From contig NZ_VOXE01000001.1 of NCBI RefSeq assembly GCF_008014695.1, positions 310,001 through 374,000 on the forward strand: a stretch of 64,000 nucleotides of DNA, written 5' to 3'. The notes under the pieces were generated by a model. The model had not been told where the DNA came from. It saw only the letters and a program-made list of their open reading frames with translations, and made no database searches. Below, one piece after another: positions 34,939 through 45,337 of this stretch (its first letter is position 1; each line of letters begins with the position of its first letter). The translations under genes were made by a program, and so were the position numbers. Origin of the DNA: Chryseobacterium sp. Its GTDB lineage: Bacteria > Bacteroidota > Bacteroidia > Flavobacteriales > Weeksellaceae.

Positions 34939-36594
34939 ATGAACAGAAATAATATCATTTATACGGTTATCGCAATTGTTTTGCTGGCGGGAGCTTTTGG
35001 CCTCTTTTCTTCAAGAATCGACTTAACGAAGGAGAAACGTTACACCCTGTCTGACTCCACCGTAAAAATCCTGGAATCGGTGAATAAACCGATGACGATT
35101 GATGTATATCTGGAGGGGGATTTCCCGGCCAGTTTCAAACAGCTGCAGAACGAGACGAAATTTATGCTCGAGGAATTCCGCAAGATCAATCCGAAAATCG
35201 ATTACCGTTTCATTGATCCGATCAAAACAAAAATGTCTCAGGATACGTTGATGGCCATGGGAATGCAGCCTTCGAAACTTACGGATATGAAGGACGGAAA
35301 GATTTCTGAAATCTATCTTTTTCCTTACGCAGCCATCAAATACGATTCCCGCGGAACTTCGCTTCCGCTCATCATCAGCCAGACGGGGATTGAATCTTCG
35401 GAACAGCTGACAAAATCCATTGAAAATCTCGAATACAATCTGGTATCGAATATTAAATCCATCACCCGCCCGACAAAAAAGAATGTGGGGATCCTCATCA
35501 ACCACGACGAACTGAATCCGCAACAGTTTCATGGATTCATGCAGATGGCGCTCGAAAACTATAATGCAGGTCCTATTATTCCTCAAAACCAGATTGAACT
35601 TACGCTTGCCGATGTCCCAAGACTCAAGAAAATGGACGCGCTGGTCATCGCCAAACCGAGAAAAGCTTTTACCGACGGTGAAAAAGTGATTATCGACCAG
35701 TTCATCATGAATGGCGGAAAGACTTTGTGGATGATGGATGCTGTGAATGCTGAAATGGATACGCTTTTCCGTTCAGAAAAAATCATGGCTTATCCTGTGG
35801 AAAATAATATGACGGATTTTTTCTTCAATTATGGAATCCGCATCAATTCAGGTTTGGTAAAAGACCTTAAGAAATCGGCACTCATCAGGCTTCAGGCCGG
35901 TGAAGTCTCCGGAAATGCGCAGTATGCAAGCTTTCTCTGGCCATATTTCCCGCTTGGAATTGCAGACCGACCCAATCCGATTACCAAGAACATCAATCCT
36001 GTAAAGTTTGAGTTCCCAACTTCCATTGATACGTTGGGAAGAAAAAACATCAGAACCAATGTCCTTTTCGAATCCAGCGAAAGAACCAAAATCAAGCAGG
36101 TTCCGAATTTTGTGCAATTGGGAGAAATTGTAACCGAAGATTCCATAAGACCCAATGAAAGACCGGAAACGCCGAAGATTTTCGCGGTTTCTCTGGAAGG
36201 AAAATTTACTTCTGCTTACGCTGCACGAAGCGAAAAAAATGCTTATCCCGGATTCAAAGCACAGAGTTCTGCCAATAAAATGATTGTAATTGCAGACGGC
36301 GATGTTGGAAGAAACCAGGTTTACAAAGGTAATCCGCTGCCTTTGGGGCAGGATCTTCTCACGAAACAGACCTACGGTAACGAACAGTTTTTACGAAACG
36401 CGTTGGATTATCTGCTGGATGACAGCAATCTGATGCAGCTCCGGAACAGAAATATAGAAGCGCGACTTCTGGACCGGCAACGAATTGATGAAGAGAAAAG
36501 CTACTGGCAGTGGCTGAATCTGCTGTTGCCTTTGGCCATTATCGGTTTGCTCGGAGGCGTATTTTACTGGTGGAGAAAGAAAAGATTTTCTTAA
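34939..36594 (+). CDS. gldG: Gliding motility ABC transporter protein GldG
   Basis: A 551-residue protein. An N-terminal transmembrane segment at about residues 7-27 is followed by a large periplasmic region with KRYTLSDSTVKILESVNKP and EFRKINPKIDYRFIDP, features of the GldG / ABC_transp_aux group. A second transmembrane segment near residues 525-545 (LLPLAIIGLLGGVFYWW) is followed by a basic tail RKKRFS. It is the auxiliary component of the Gld ABC transporter. Full length and followed by a strong terminator. Confidence 0.92.
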   Translation: MNRNNIIYTVIAIVLLAGAFGLFSSRIDLTKEKRYTLSDSTVKILESVNKPMTIDVYLEGDFPASFKQLQNETKFMLEEFRKINPKIDYRFIDPIKTKMSQDTLMAMGMQPSKLTDMKDGKISEIYLFPYAAIKYDSRGTSLPLIISQTGIESSEQLTKSIENLEYNLVSNIKSITRPTKKNVGILINHDELNPQQFHGFMQMALENYNAGPIIPQNQIELTLADVPRLKKMDALVIAKPRKAFTDGEKVIIDQFIMNGGKTLWMMDAVNAEMDTLFRSEKIMAYPVENNMTDFFFNYGIRINSGLVKDLKKSALIRLQAGEVSGNAQYASFLWPYFPLGIADRPNPITKNINPVKFEFPTSIDTLGRKNIRTNVLFESSERTKIKQVPNFVQLGEIVTEDSIRPNERPETPKIFAVSLEGKFTSAYAARSEKNAYPGFKAQSSANKMIVIADGDVGRNQVYKGNPLPLGQDLLTKQTYGNEQFLRNALDYLLDDSNLMQLRNRNIEARLLDRQRIDEEKSYWQWLNLLLPLAIIGLLGGVFYWWRKKRFS

Positions 36595-36604
36595 AATTAA
36601 TGAC

Positions 36605-36637
36605 AAAAAAGGCTGAATTAAAATGTTCAGCCTTTTT
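36605..36637. terminator. Terminator between gldG and the DUF4268 gene
   Basis: AAAAAGGCTGAA / TTCAGCCTTTTT perfect stem with a loop of about eight bases, and A- and T-runs on either side. The genes are convergent, so it may act both ways. Confidence 0.93.
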
Positions 36638-36667
36638 ATTTAAGTTTTCAGTACACCAATTAATCTT

Positions 36668-37096
36668 TTAAACATCCTTGATATAATCTTCGTACTCGTA
36701 GTAAAAGTGTTCGAAGCCTTCCATCTTTTCAATAAAAAACTCAAAAATTTCGGACCAGGTGTTTTTGTTGAATATGGTGACGTTTTCTTTGGTGACCCAA
36801 ATGCGGGAAATCACTTTTCCGTTTTCAAGCGTGTAAAATTCATCCTTCTGAAAATCCCCGATATGGTCTTTCAGCATGTTTTCCAGAGACCAAATCTTTT
36901 CATAATAGACATTGCGGAAGAGTTCATCCTTCATTTCGATATCGAGTGAAACTTCGGCTCTCTTATTGTCGGCAGAAAATTTAAAGGAAAAGTCCTTGAT
37001 TTTGGTATCGTACAGAAGCCATTTTCTGGGGAAACTTTTTCCGAAGGCAATCCAGAATTCCTGCTTTAACTGTTGTGCTTCCTGTTTGCTGAACAT
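36668..37096 (-). CDS. DUF4268 family protein
   Basis: A 142-residue cytoplasmic protein matching DUF4268. It starts MFSKQEAQQLKQEFWIAFGK and has the central YDTKIKDFSFKFSADNKRAEVSLDIEM and the tail FFIEKMEGFEHFYYEYEDYI. The family is often seen alone or at the end of larger restriction-like proteins, but no function is assigned. Single gene between the gldG terminator and the monooxygenase promoter. Confidence 0.82.
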   Translation of the reverse strand: MFSKQEAQQLKQEFWIAFGKSFPRKWLLYDTKIKDFSFKFSADNKRAEVSLDIEMKDELFRNVYYEKIWSLENMLKDHIGDFQKDEFYTLENGKVISRIWVTKENVTIFNKNTWSEIFEFFIEKMEGFEHFYYEYEDYIKDV

Positions 37097-37150
37097 CTAT
37101 ATTTTTAGGGATTTATTCTTGTTTACCGGCTTTTAATGCCTGCTTTTTCT

Positions 37151-37158
37151 TATTTTTG
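37151..37158 (+). promoter_or_regulatory. -7 box of the ABM-type gene
   Basis: TATTTTTG, 14 bases before the ATG at 37173. Confidence 0.5.
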
Positions 37159-37172
37159 AAAAAACAAAATTA

Positions 37173-37466
37173 ATGAAAAACCTGTATATCGTCGCACTGT
37201 TTCACTTTAAGGAAAATTATATGATGGACGCGATTGAACTGCTGAAAAAACTGGTAAGCGAAACACGCAAGGAAGAAGGATGTCTTCAGTACGATCTAAT
37301 TGAAGACACTTCCAATAAAGGGACATTTTTCCTGGTTGAACTTTGGGAGACTGAAGAGCATCACCATAAGCACAGTGCGGCAGACCATCTTTTCGAGTTC
37401 CGTAAAAACGCCGCTCCGATGTTTGAAAAATCGGCAGAAGTGTACCGCGGGTCGAAAATATTTTAA
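37173..37466 (+). CDS. Antibiotic biosynthesis monooxygenase (ABM) family, putative quinol monooxygenase
   Basis: A 97-residue alpha+beta dimeric barrel protein. The fold signals are LYIVALFHFKENYMMDAIELL, the ETRKEEGCLQYDLIED strand-helix, and FFLVELWETEEHHHKHSAADHL, the classic W-x-x-x-x-x-x-H-x-x-S/H pattern of ABM proteins. Relatives such as YgiN oxidise quinols; others bind haem or only act as small stress proteins. It overlaps the end of lipB by 4 bases in convergent orientation. Confidence 0.8.
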   Translation: MKNLYIVALFHFKENYMMDAIELLKKLVSETRKEEGCLQYDLIEDTSNKGTFFLVELWETEEHHHKHSAADHLFEFRKNAAPMFEKSAEVYRGSKIF

Positions 37467-38185
37467 GAAATTACAGCATCAAATACTTCACAGAAGTGTT
37501 TTTTTATTGTTTCTTTCAACGCTCCAATTTCTTCCTCAGAAAATTCCCTTTCCAGTTCTCTTTTTAATGAAGTCACTGATTTGTCTTTTATCCCGCACGG
37601 AATAATGTATTCGAAATACCGCAGATCGGTATTCACATTCAGCGCAAAACCGTGCATGGTTACCCATTTCGATGTTTTTACGCCCATCGCGCAGATTTTT
37701 CTTGCGTATGGTTTGCCGACATCCAGCCAGACACCCGTTTCACCTTCGCTTCGTTCGCCCTTTAATCCATATTCAGCAATCGTCCGGATGATGACTTCCT
37801 CCAGATTTCGCATGTACAGATGGATGTCGGATTTGAAATTGTCGAGATCCAGAATAGGGTAGCCGACAATCTGTCCAAAACCGTGATAGGTGATATCGCC
37901 GCCGCGGTTTGTCTTCACAAATGTGGCGTTGATTTCATTCAGTTTATCCGCATTCAGGAGCATATTGTTTTCATCACCGGATTTTCCTAACGTGTAAACA
38001 TGAGGATGTTCAACAAAAAGCAAATAATTGGGTGTTTCTTCATATTCACCATCGGTGCGGTCGCGGTTTATCAGTTTAAGGTCGATGATTGCTTTCATCA
38101 GTTTTTCCTGATAGCTGAAGGCCGGTTCGTAATCCATTAAACCCAATTCCCGAAACTGCAAATTTTTATTTTGTGTAGCCACCAT
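37463..38185 (-). CDS. lipB: Octanoyltransferase LipB
   Basis: A 240-residue octanoyl-[ACP]:protein transferase. The family motif is RGGDITYHGFGQIVGYPILDL at about residues 93-113. The catalytic lysine lies in YARKICAMGVK, followed by SKWVTMHGFALNVNTDL. The reactive cysteine is in IIPCGIKDKSVTSLKREL. It moves octanoate from ACP to lipoyl domains of pyruvate and 2-oxoglutarate dehydrogenases and the glycine cleavage H protein. LipA is not in the window. It is a single gene, convergent with the ABM gene. Confidence 0.93.
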   Translation of the reverse strand: MVATQNKNLQFRELGLMDYEPAFSYQEKLMKAIIDLKLINRDRTDGEYEETPNYLLFVEHPHVYTLGKSGDENNMLLNADKLNEINATFVKTNRGGDITYHGFGQIVGYPILDLDNFKSDIHLYMRNLEEVIIRTIAEYGLKGERSEGETGVWLDVGKPYARKICAMGVKTSKWVTMHGFALNVNTDLRYFEYIIPCGIKDKSVTSLKRELEREFSEEEIGALKETIKKHFCEVFDAVIS

Positions 38186-38243
38186 TGGTTTTCTCAGTTT
38201 TGAAGCGCAAATTTATGAATTTAATTTATTATGCACTGAATAA

Positions 38244-38813
38244 TTAGTGAAGCAGAAAATTCTTAAGAACATCTTTTCCCAAAGGTGTCAGAATACTTTC
38301 CGGATGAAACTGAACCGCATGCAGATCATATTTACGGTGCTGAACGGCCATAATCATCCCTTCCTCGTCGATGGCGGTAATTTCTATTTCTTCAGGAAAA
38401 TTTTCCGGATTTGCTGCCCAGCTGTGATACCTTCCTGCCTGAAATTTATCTGGAAATCCTCTGAAAATGACCGCGTTTTTATTTAAAATTTCAACTTCAG
38501 TTGCGACGCCATGATAGATTTTATCTAAGTTGATGAGGCTTGCACCAAAAGCTTCTGCAATGGCCTGCAGACCAAGACAGACCCCGAAAATAGGCTTTTT
38601 ACCGGCAAATTTTTTAATAATTTCAAGCAGAATTCCCGCTTCTGCAGGGATTCCCGGACCGGGGGAAAGAACTATTTTATCGAATTTATCCACTTCTTGA
38701 AGCGCGATTTCATCATTCTTGGCGACAAAAACATTTTTACCGATAATTTGCTCCGTCATTTGAACAAGATTGTAGGTAAAACTGTCGTAATTGTCAAGAA
38801 TCAGAATTTTCAT
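38244..38813 (-). CDS. Glutamine amidotransferase of the TrpG/PabA type
   Basis: A 189-residue class I glutamine amidotransferase. It starts MKILILDNYDSFTYNLV. The nucleophile Cys is in FGVCLGLQAIAEAFG near residue 79, and the His-Glu pair in AVQFHPESILTP near the end. It supplies ammonia to anthranilate synthase or aminodeoxychorismate synthase. The PGPGIPAEAGI segment is typical. No trp or pab partner is adjacent, so a role in folate (PabA) or tryptophan (TrpG), or both, cannot be settled. Confidence 0.85.
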   Translation of the reverse strand: MKILILDNYDSFTYNLVQMTEQIIGKNVFVAKNDEIALQEVDKFDKIVLSPGPGIPAEAGILLEIIKKFAGKKPIFGVCLGLQAIAEAFGASLINLDKIYHGVATEVEILNKNAVIFRGFPDKFQAGRYHSWAANPENFPEEIEITAIDEEGMIMAVQHRKYDLHAVQFHPESILTPLGKDVLKNFLLH

Positions 38814-38889
38814 TCCGCAAATTTAATAATAATGGGATCTTTCAGACTTAATAATTTCAGCTAATAATGGAAAATTTGGTCTTAAAAAG

Positions 38890-38920
38890 TTGACAGTTCA
38901 CCACGGAATCTTTATTTTTG
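38890..38920 (+). promoter_or_regulatory. Promoter of the lipoprotein/cytochrome c pair
   Basis: TTG at 38890-38892, a 20-base gap, then TATTTTTG at 38913-38920, 17 bases before the ATG at 38938. An in-frame upstream TTG at 38890 falls inside the -33 box, so it is not the start codon. Confidence 0.6.
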
Positions 38921-38937
38921 CTCAAATTAAAATCAGA

Positions 38938-39156
38938 ATGAAAAAAATCCTAACAATGGCATTAATCGGTGGTTTGTTTGCCGCAAGCTGCTCAAAAAAA
39001 GAAAACACCTACCAACAGGACAGTAACACCATGTTGGCAGAACCTGAAGTAACGGTATCCGATACTGCACAAACCACTTCAGATAAGGCATCGTTGGGTA
39101 CGCCGATGCCCAAAGCAGATTCTACAGCGGTAAACGATTCCGCGGCAGTAAAATAA
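38938..39156 (+). CDS. Small lipoprotein of unknown function
   Basis: A 72-residue lipoprotein from the ATG at 38938. The signal MKKILTMALIGGLFAASC places the acylated Cys at residue 18, followed by SKKE. The mature part is short, acidic and rich in S, T, A and D, with no recognised domain. Its stop codon overlaps the start of the cytochrome c gene by one base (TAATG), so the two are translationally coupled. It may aid the cytochrome or just share its transcript. It resembles the lipoprotein at 7629 in layout. Confidence 0.75.
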   Translation: MKKILTMALIGGLFAASCSKKENTYQQDSNTMLAEPEVTVSDTAQTTSDKASLGTPMPKADSTAVNDSAAVK

Positions 39157-39563
39157 TGAAGGTGAATAAAATTTTCATCAGTTTCTCGGTAGCTTTATTT
39201 CTTTTTGCATGCTCGAAAAAAGAGTCATCTTCTGTTCCGGATCATCAGTCCGTCGCAGTAACGAAAACTGAGGAAAAGCTTCCTGAAGTTGATTCGGCTG
39301 CAGATATTACCGAAGGAAAAGCTTTAATAGAAGGTGCAGACTGTATGACGTGTCATCAGATTTCAGAAAAAATGATAGGACCATCTTATATGGATGTTGC
39401 TGGGAAATATGAAAACACGCCCGAAAATGCAGCGCTCCTTGCTGGAAAGATTATTGAAGGTGGAAGTGGTGTCTGGGGAAGTGTTCCAATGGCAGCGCAT
39501 CCGGGAATGAGCCGTGACAATGTAAATAAAATGGTTGCATACATTCTGAGCCTTCGAAAATAA
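39156..39563 (+). CDS. Class I cytochrome c lipoprotein
   Basis: A 135-residue protein. The lipoprotein signal ends FLFACSKKE, Cys at residue 20. The c-type haem motif CMTCH is at residues 63-67, in GADCMTCHQISEKMIGPSYMDVAGKY. The likely distal Met is in VPMAAHPGMSRDN, and the C-terminal helix is VNKMVAYILSL. The pattern fits cytochrome c-551/552-type electron carriers, tethered here by lipid. It probably shuttles electrons near the terminal oxidase or a periplasmic oxidoreductase. It is coupled to the small lipoprotein gene. Confidence 0.9.
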   Translation: MKVNKIFISFSVALFLFACSKKESSSVPDHQSVAVTKTEEKLPEVDSAADITEGKALIEGADCMTCHQISEKMIGPSYMDVAGKYENTPENAALLAGKIIEGGSGVWGSVPMAAHPGMSRDNVNKMVAYILSLRK

Positions 39564-39584
39564 TATTGATCCAAAGAATTCATG

Positions 39585-39610
39585 AACAGTCGGTCCCGAC
39601 TGTTTTTTTT
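39585..39610 (+). terminator. Terminator after the cytochrome c gene
   Basis: AACAGTCG / CGACTGTT hairpin with loop GTCC, then T8. Confidence 0.9.
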
Positions 39611-39645
39611 ATGCCTGTTCAACAAAAAAATTGCATAAAAAACAC

Positions 39646-39653
39646 TAAATTTG
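39646..39653 (+). promoter_or_regulatory. -7 box of lysS
   Basis: TAAATTTG, 20 bases before the ATG at 39674. Confidence 0.6.
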
Positions 39654-39673
39654 CCCCTTAAAAGCAATAAGAA

Positions 39674-41371
39674 ATGCAGTTATCAGAACAGGAAATAATC
39701 AGAAGAGAAAAGTTGGCAACCCTTCAGAAAATGGGGATTGATGCTTTTCCTGCTGAAGAATATACCATAACCGACACCACGAAATCCATCAAAGAAAACT
39801 TTGAAGAAGGCAAAAAAGTAAAGATTGCCGGAAGGCTCATGAGCCGCAGGATTCAGGGGAAAGCGAGTTTTGCTGAAATCCAGGATTCCGAAGGCAGGAT
39901 TCAGGTGTATTTCAACCGTGATGAAATCTGCCCGGGCGAGGATAAAAGCCTTTACAATGAAGTTTATAAACATCTTTCGGACATCGGTGATATCATCGGT
40001 ATCGAAGGTGAACTCTTTAATACGCAGGTTGGAGAAATGACTGTGAAAGTGGAGCATTTCAAAATTTTAACCAAATCTTTGCGTCCGCTTCCGCAGCCCA
40101 GAACCGATGAAAACGGAACAGTTCACGATGCCTTTAATGATCCCGAACTCCGTTACAGGCAGCGTTATGTGGATTTGATTGTAAATCCGCAGGTGAAAGA
40201 GGTCTTTGTAAAAAGAACGAAACTCTTCAATGCAATGCGTACGTTTTTCAATGATGCAGGTTATTTTGAAGTGGAGACACCGATTTTACAGTCGATTCCG
40301 GGTGGAGCTGCTGCAAAGCCGTTCATCACGCATCACAATGCACTGGATATTCCCCTGTATCTAAGAGTTGCGAACGAATTATATTTAAAAAGACTTATTG
40401 TAGGCGGTTTCGACGGCGTTTATGAGTTTTCCAAAAACTTCAGGAACGAAGGGATGGACAGAACCCACAACCCGGAATTCACGGCGATGGAGATTTATGT
40501 TGCCTACAAGGACTATAACTGGATGATGGATTTCACTGAAAAACTGCTCGAATTCTGTGCTATTCAGGTAAACGGATCTACAGAAGCCACTTTCGGGGAA
40601 CATCAGATCAATTTTAAAGCGCCTTATCCGAGAATTTCGATGACCGAAGCGATCCAGAAATTCACCGGTTTTGACATTACCGGAAAATCTGAAAGCGAAC
40701 TGTTCGATTTTGCAAGATCAATTGGGGTCGACGTAAACGAAACGATGGGGAAAGGAAAGCTTATCGATGAGATTTTCGGGGAAAAATGTGAAGGAAACTT
40801 TATTCAGCCGACTTTTATCACCGATTATCCTGTGGAAATGTCGCCTTTAACCAAAAAACACCGCAGCAAAGAAGGTCTAACCGAACGTTTTGAACTCATG
40901 ATCTGCGGAAAGGAGGTCGCAAATGCCTATTCTGAACTGAATGATCCGATCGACCAGCGCGAGCGTTTTGAAGCGCAGCTTTCGCTTTCTGAAAGAGGAG
41001 ACGACGAAGCCATGTTTATCGACAACGATTTCCTGCGCGCTCTGGAATACGGAATGCCGCCAACTTCTGGATTGGGAATCGGGATGGATCGTTTGATCAT
41101 GTTCTTAACGAATAATGCTTCCATACAGGAAGTGCTGTTCTTTCCACAGATGAAACCTGAAAAAACGGTGCCGCAGATCGAACTGGGAGAAGATGAAAAA
41201 GTGATATTGGAGATTTTAAGTTCTCAGGAAGAACCTTTTTCCCTAAATGAAATTAAAGAACGAAGCCAGCTCTCTGGCAAAAAGTGGGATAAAGCCACAA
41301 AAAATCTCTCGAAATACGAAATGATTAAAGTTGAAAAAACAGAAGATGCTGTTTTGATGAAACTTGTTTAA
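39674..41371 (+). CDS. lysS: Lysyl-tRNA synthetase, class II
   Basis: A 565-residue class II lysyl-tRNA synthetase. The anticodon-binding OB fold covers about residues 50-150 (KIAGRLMSRRIQGKASFAEIQD). Motif 2 is FRNEGMDRTHNPEFTAMEIY and motif 3 is GLGIGMDRLIMFLTN. Most bacterial LysS proteins end soon after motif 3 at about 500 residues. Here some 65 further residues follow (from ELGEDEKVILEILSSQEE to the end), with a helix pattern like a winged helix. I recall similar lengths in other Flavobacteriia. It charges tRNA-Lys. Confidence 0.95.
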   Translation: MQLSEQEIIRREKLATLQKMGIDAFPAEEYTITDTTKSIKENFEEGKKVKIAGRLMSRRIQGKASFAEIQDSEGRIQVYFNRDEICPGEDKSLYNEVYKHLSDIGDIIGIEGELFNTQVGEMTVKVEHFKILTKSLRPLPQPRTDENGTVHDAFNDPELRYRQRYVDLIVNPQVKEVFVKRTKLFNAMRTFFNDAGYFEVETPILQSIPGGAAAKPFITHHNALDIPLYLRVANELYLKRLIVGGFDGVYEFSKNFRNEGMDRTHNPEFTAMEIYVAYKDYNWMMDFTEKLLEFCAIQVNGSTEATFGEHQINFKAPYPRISMTEAIQKFTGFDITGKSESELFDFARSIGVDVNETMGKGKLIDEIFGEKCEGNFIQPTFITDYPVEMSPLTKKHRSKEGLTERFELMICGKEVANAYSELNDPIDQRERFEAQLSLSERGDDEAMFIDNDFLRALEYGMPPTSGLGIGMDRLIMFLTNNASIQEVLFFPQMKPEKTVPQIELGEDEKVILEILSSQEEPFSLNEIKERSQLSGKKWDKATKNLSKYEMIKVEKTEDAVLMKLV

Positions 41372-41388
41372 TGATTTTTAAGAATCGA

Positions 41389-41416
41389 TAAAGCGGGCTT
41401 CGGTCCGTTTTTTTTA
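41389..41416 (+). terminator. Terminator after lysS
   Basis: AAAGCGG / CCGTTTT stem with one G-T wobble, a loop of about eight bases, then T8. Confidence 0.7.
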
Positions 41417-41574
41417 TGTATTAAAACCAGATAATTTGGAGTGTTTTCGTTAAATTTATTTATGAAAACCATCCATTTTATCATCCATTAAACTTTCATA
41501 AATCAAAAAAAATCACGATATTTGTAGGTCTTTGCGCCACGCAAAACAATCAAGAATTTTAAGTATTAATTTAA

Positions 41575-43548
<1,974 letters not shown>

Positions 43549-43569
43549 ACATTAAATACTATCTATACA

Positions 43570-43597
43570 GAAACCGTTCAGTTTTGGACGGTTTTTT
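43570..43597 (+). terminator. Terminator after gyrB
   Basis: AAACCGTTC pairs with GGACGGTTT (one wobble) across a short loop, then T's. It rules out a start at 43584 for the next gene. Confidence 0.82.
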
Positions 43598-43622
43598 GTA
43601 TTCAAACCGAAAAATAAAAAAA

Positions 43623-44429
43623 ATGAAAACCTATATTCAGGCTGTACTGGTTTTAGGACTTTTAAGCTGCAGCAAACCGGAAAAGACATCAGTGAAAAAC
43701 GTTCAAAACAATGATGTCAGGCAAGTTCAGCCGGATTTGTTCAAGCATGATTCAATAATGGTGGAAGATTCGCTGAAGGTAGACGAAAATCTTACTTTCT
43801 CTTTTAAATCCAGCATTCTTGTTTTCCCCAATATTTCAAACAAAAAACTTCTTGACAGTATTTACGCGAAAGAACAGATAAAACTTTCAGAATATTCTGC
43901 AGAAAATCTTCTAAAGGAGTTGAATTCCCAAAAGGATAAATATTTTTCTGATTCAAAGGAGTCATTAAAAGAATGGAAACCGGACTTCAAACAAACCTGG
44001 AACCAAAATTCAGCCATGAAATTATTTTCTAAAATAAATGATATCATGACCATTCAATATTCAGGCGACGGATATACGGGAGGTGCTCACGGTTATTATT
44101 ATGAGTTTTATAAAGTTTTTGATGCAAAAAACAATATCACTTTGCAGCTTTCAGACGTTGTGCAGAACCGCGACCCGAAAATCTGGAGTAAAATTCTGAT
44201 GGACAATTACCTGAGCAGCGAAAGCGGGCATGCACAACCCAATATGCTCCTGGTAAAAGAAATCCCTTTGACGAAGAACTTTTATTTCGACACCAAAAAT
44301 TTGTATTTTCTTTACAATGAGTATGAGATTGCAGCTTATGCAAGCGGGCCGGTTCTGTTGAAAGTTCCTTTTTCCGGAATCAAGGAAATGCTGAATCCTG
44401 ATTTCAAATCTAAAATGAACATTCAATAA
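43623..44429 (+). CDS. Lipoprotein with RsiV/DUF3298-like domain
   Basis: A 268-residue lipoprotein from the ATG at 43623. The signal MKTYIQAVLVLGLLSC sets the acylated Cys at residue 16. The C-terminal half resembles DUF3298/RsiV: GGAHGYYYEFYKVFDAKNNITLQLSDVV, then FYFDTKNLYFLYNEYEIAAYASGPV and FSGIKEMLN. RsiV of Bacillus is an anti-sigma factor that senses lysozyme with this domain; the lipoprotein forms in Bacteroidota have no known role. Lysozyme binding is possible but unproven. No sigma factor gene is nearby. Confidence 0.75.
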   Translation: MKTYIQAVLVLGLLSCSKPEKTSVKNVQNNDVRQVQPDLFKHDSIMVEDSLKVDENLTFSFKSSILVFPNISNKKLLDSIYAKEQIKLSEYSAENLLKELNSQKDKYFSDSKESLKEWKPDFKQTWNQNSAMKLFSKINDIMTIQYSGDGYTGGAHGYYYEFYKVFDAKNNITLQLSDVVQNRDPKIWSKILMDNYLSSESGHAQPNMLLVKEIPLTKNFYFDTKNLYFLYNEYEIAAYASGPVLLKVPFSGIKEMLNPDFKSKMNIQ

Positions 44430-44464
44430 ATTCCGTTTAGAAGCCAAATTAGTTGGCTTTTACA

Positions 44465-44472
44465 TACTTTTG
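44465..44472 (+). promoter_or_regulatory. -7 box at the start of the diacylglycerol kinase-like gene
   Basis: TACTTTTG ends 4 bases before the ATG at 44477. The transcript could begin on or next to the start codon. Confidence 0.55.
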
Positions 44473-44476
44473 CCCA

Positions 44477-45337
44477 ATGAAAAACGTCGCGTTCATCATC
44501 AATCCATTTTCAGCAAAAAAAAATTACGGAGTTTTTCTTTCAGCGCTAAAAAAGAAGGTGGAAAATCCACTGTTTTATGTATCAGAATCCATTGAAGGAA
44601 CCTTTAATTTCATTGATGATAATTTTGCAACTGTCGATATTTTTGTAGCGGTGGGGGGCGATGGAACGATTTCAACTGTATCGCAAAAGCTTATCCAGAC
44701 TGACAAAATTCTTGCTATTTTTCCGGCAGGTTCCGGGAACGGTTTTTCGAAGGAGACAAAATTTTCTAAAAATATTGATGAGCTTCTGACAAAAATAAAA
44801 GCTAGAAAAATTAAGGAAATTGATACTTTCACGGTGAACGGAAAACTTTCGATTAATGTCTCCGGGACCGGTTTTGACGGAAAGGTGGTAAAAGAATTTG
44901 AAAAAACCGACAGAGGGTTTAAAAATTACATCAAAGTTTCAATCCAGACATTTTTTAATTACAAGCCAATAAAAGTAAATTTTTTAACAGCGGATTTTCA
45001 GCAGTACAATGGTAAATATCTAATGCTGAATATCGCAAACACACGTCAGTTTGGCAATAACGCGTACATAGCACCAAATGCAAGTAAAAGTGACGGTTTG
45101 GTGGATGTGGTTCTGGTAAAGAAGTTTCCCATAACGTATTCTCCTTTTTTTGCTTTCAGAATGTTTACGAAGCGTCTGAAAGACGATCAGTACGTAACTT
45201 ATCTGCCGGTTTCTGAAATTGATTTTGAAGTGAGTACCACCAACTGGCATTTGGATGGAGAATTCAATAAAATAAAGTCACCGATCAGCATTAAAGTGCT
45301 CCCAAAAAGTCTGAGAATTTTACAGGGATTCCTGTAA
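44477..45337 (+). CDS. Diacylglycerol/lipid kinase family protein (YegS/DgkB type)
   Basis: A 286-residue protein from the ATG at 44477; an upstream in-frame TTG at 44453 lies before the -7 box. It shows the kinase motifs INPFSAKKN, VAVGGDGTIS and FPAGSGNGFSKE, then VSGTGFDGKVVKEFE and DGLVDVVLV. The family phosphorylates diacylglycerol or other lipids, for lipid recycling. The catalytic GGDGT loop is intact. Its 3' end overlaps the photolyase gene by 18 bases in convergent orientation. Confidence 0.88.
   Translation: MKNVAFIINPFSAKKNYGVFLSALKKKVENPLFYVSESIEGTFNFIDDNFATVDIFVAVGGDGTISTVSQKLIQTDKILAIFPAGSGNGFSKETKFSKNIDELLTKIKARKIKEIDTFTVNGKLSINVSGTGFDGKVVKEFEKTDRGFKNYIKVSIQTFFNYKPIKVNFLTADFQQYNGKYLMLNIANTRQFGNNAYIAPNASKSDGLVDVVLVKKFPITYSPFFAFRMFTKRLKDDQYVTYLPVSEIDFEVSTTNWHLDGEFNKIKSPISIKVLPKSLRILQGFL

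Noticed and set aside
43584..43622. Earlier start of the RsiV-like lipoprotein
   Set aside because: It lies in the gyrB terminator hairpin; the lipoprotein signal begins at 43623.
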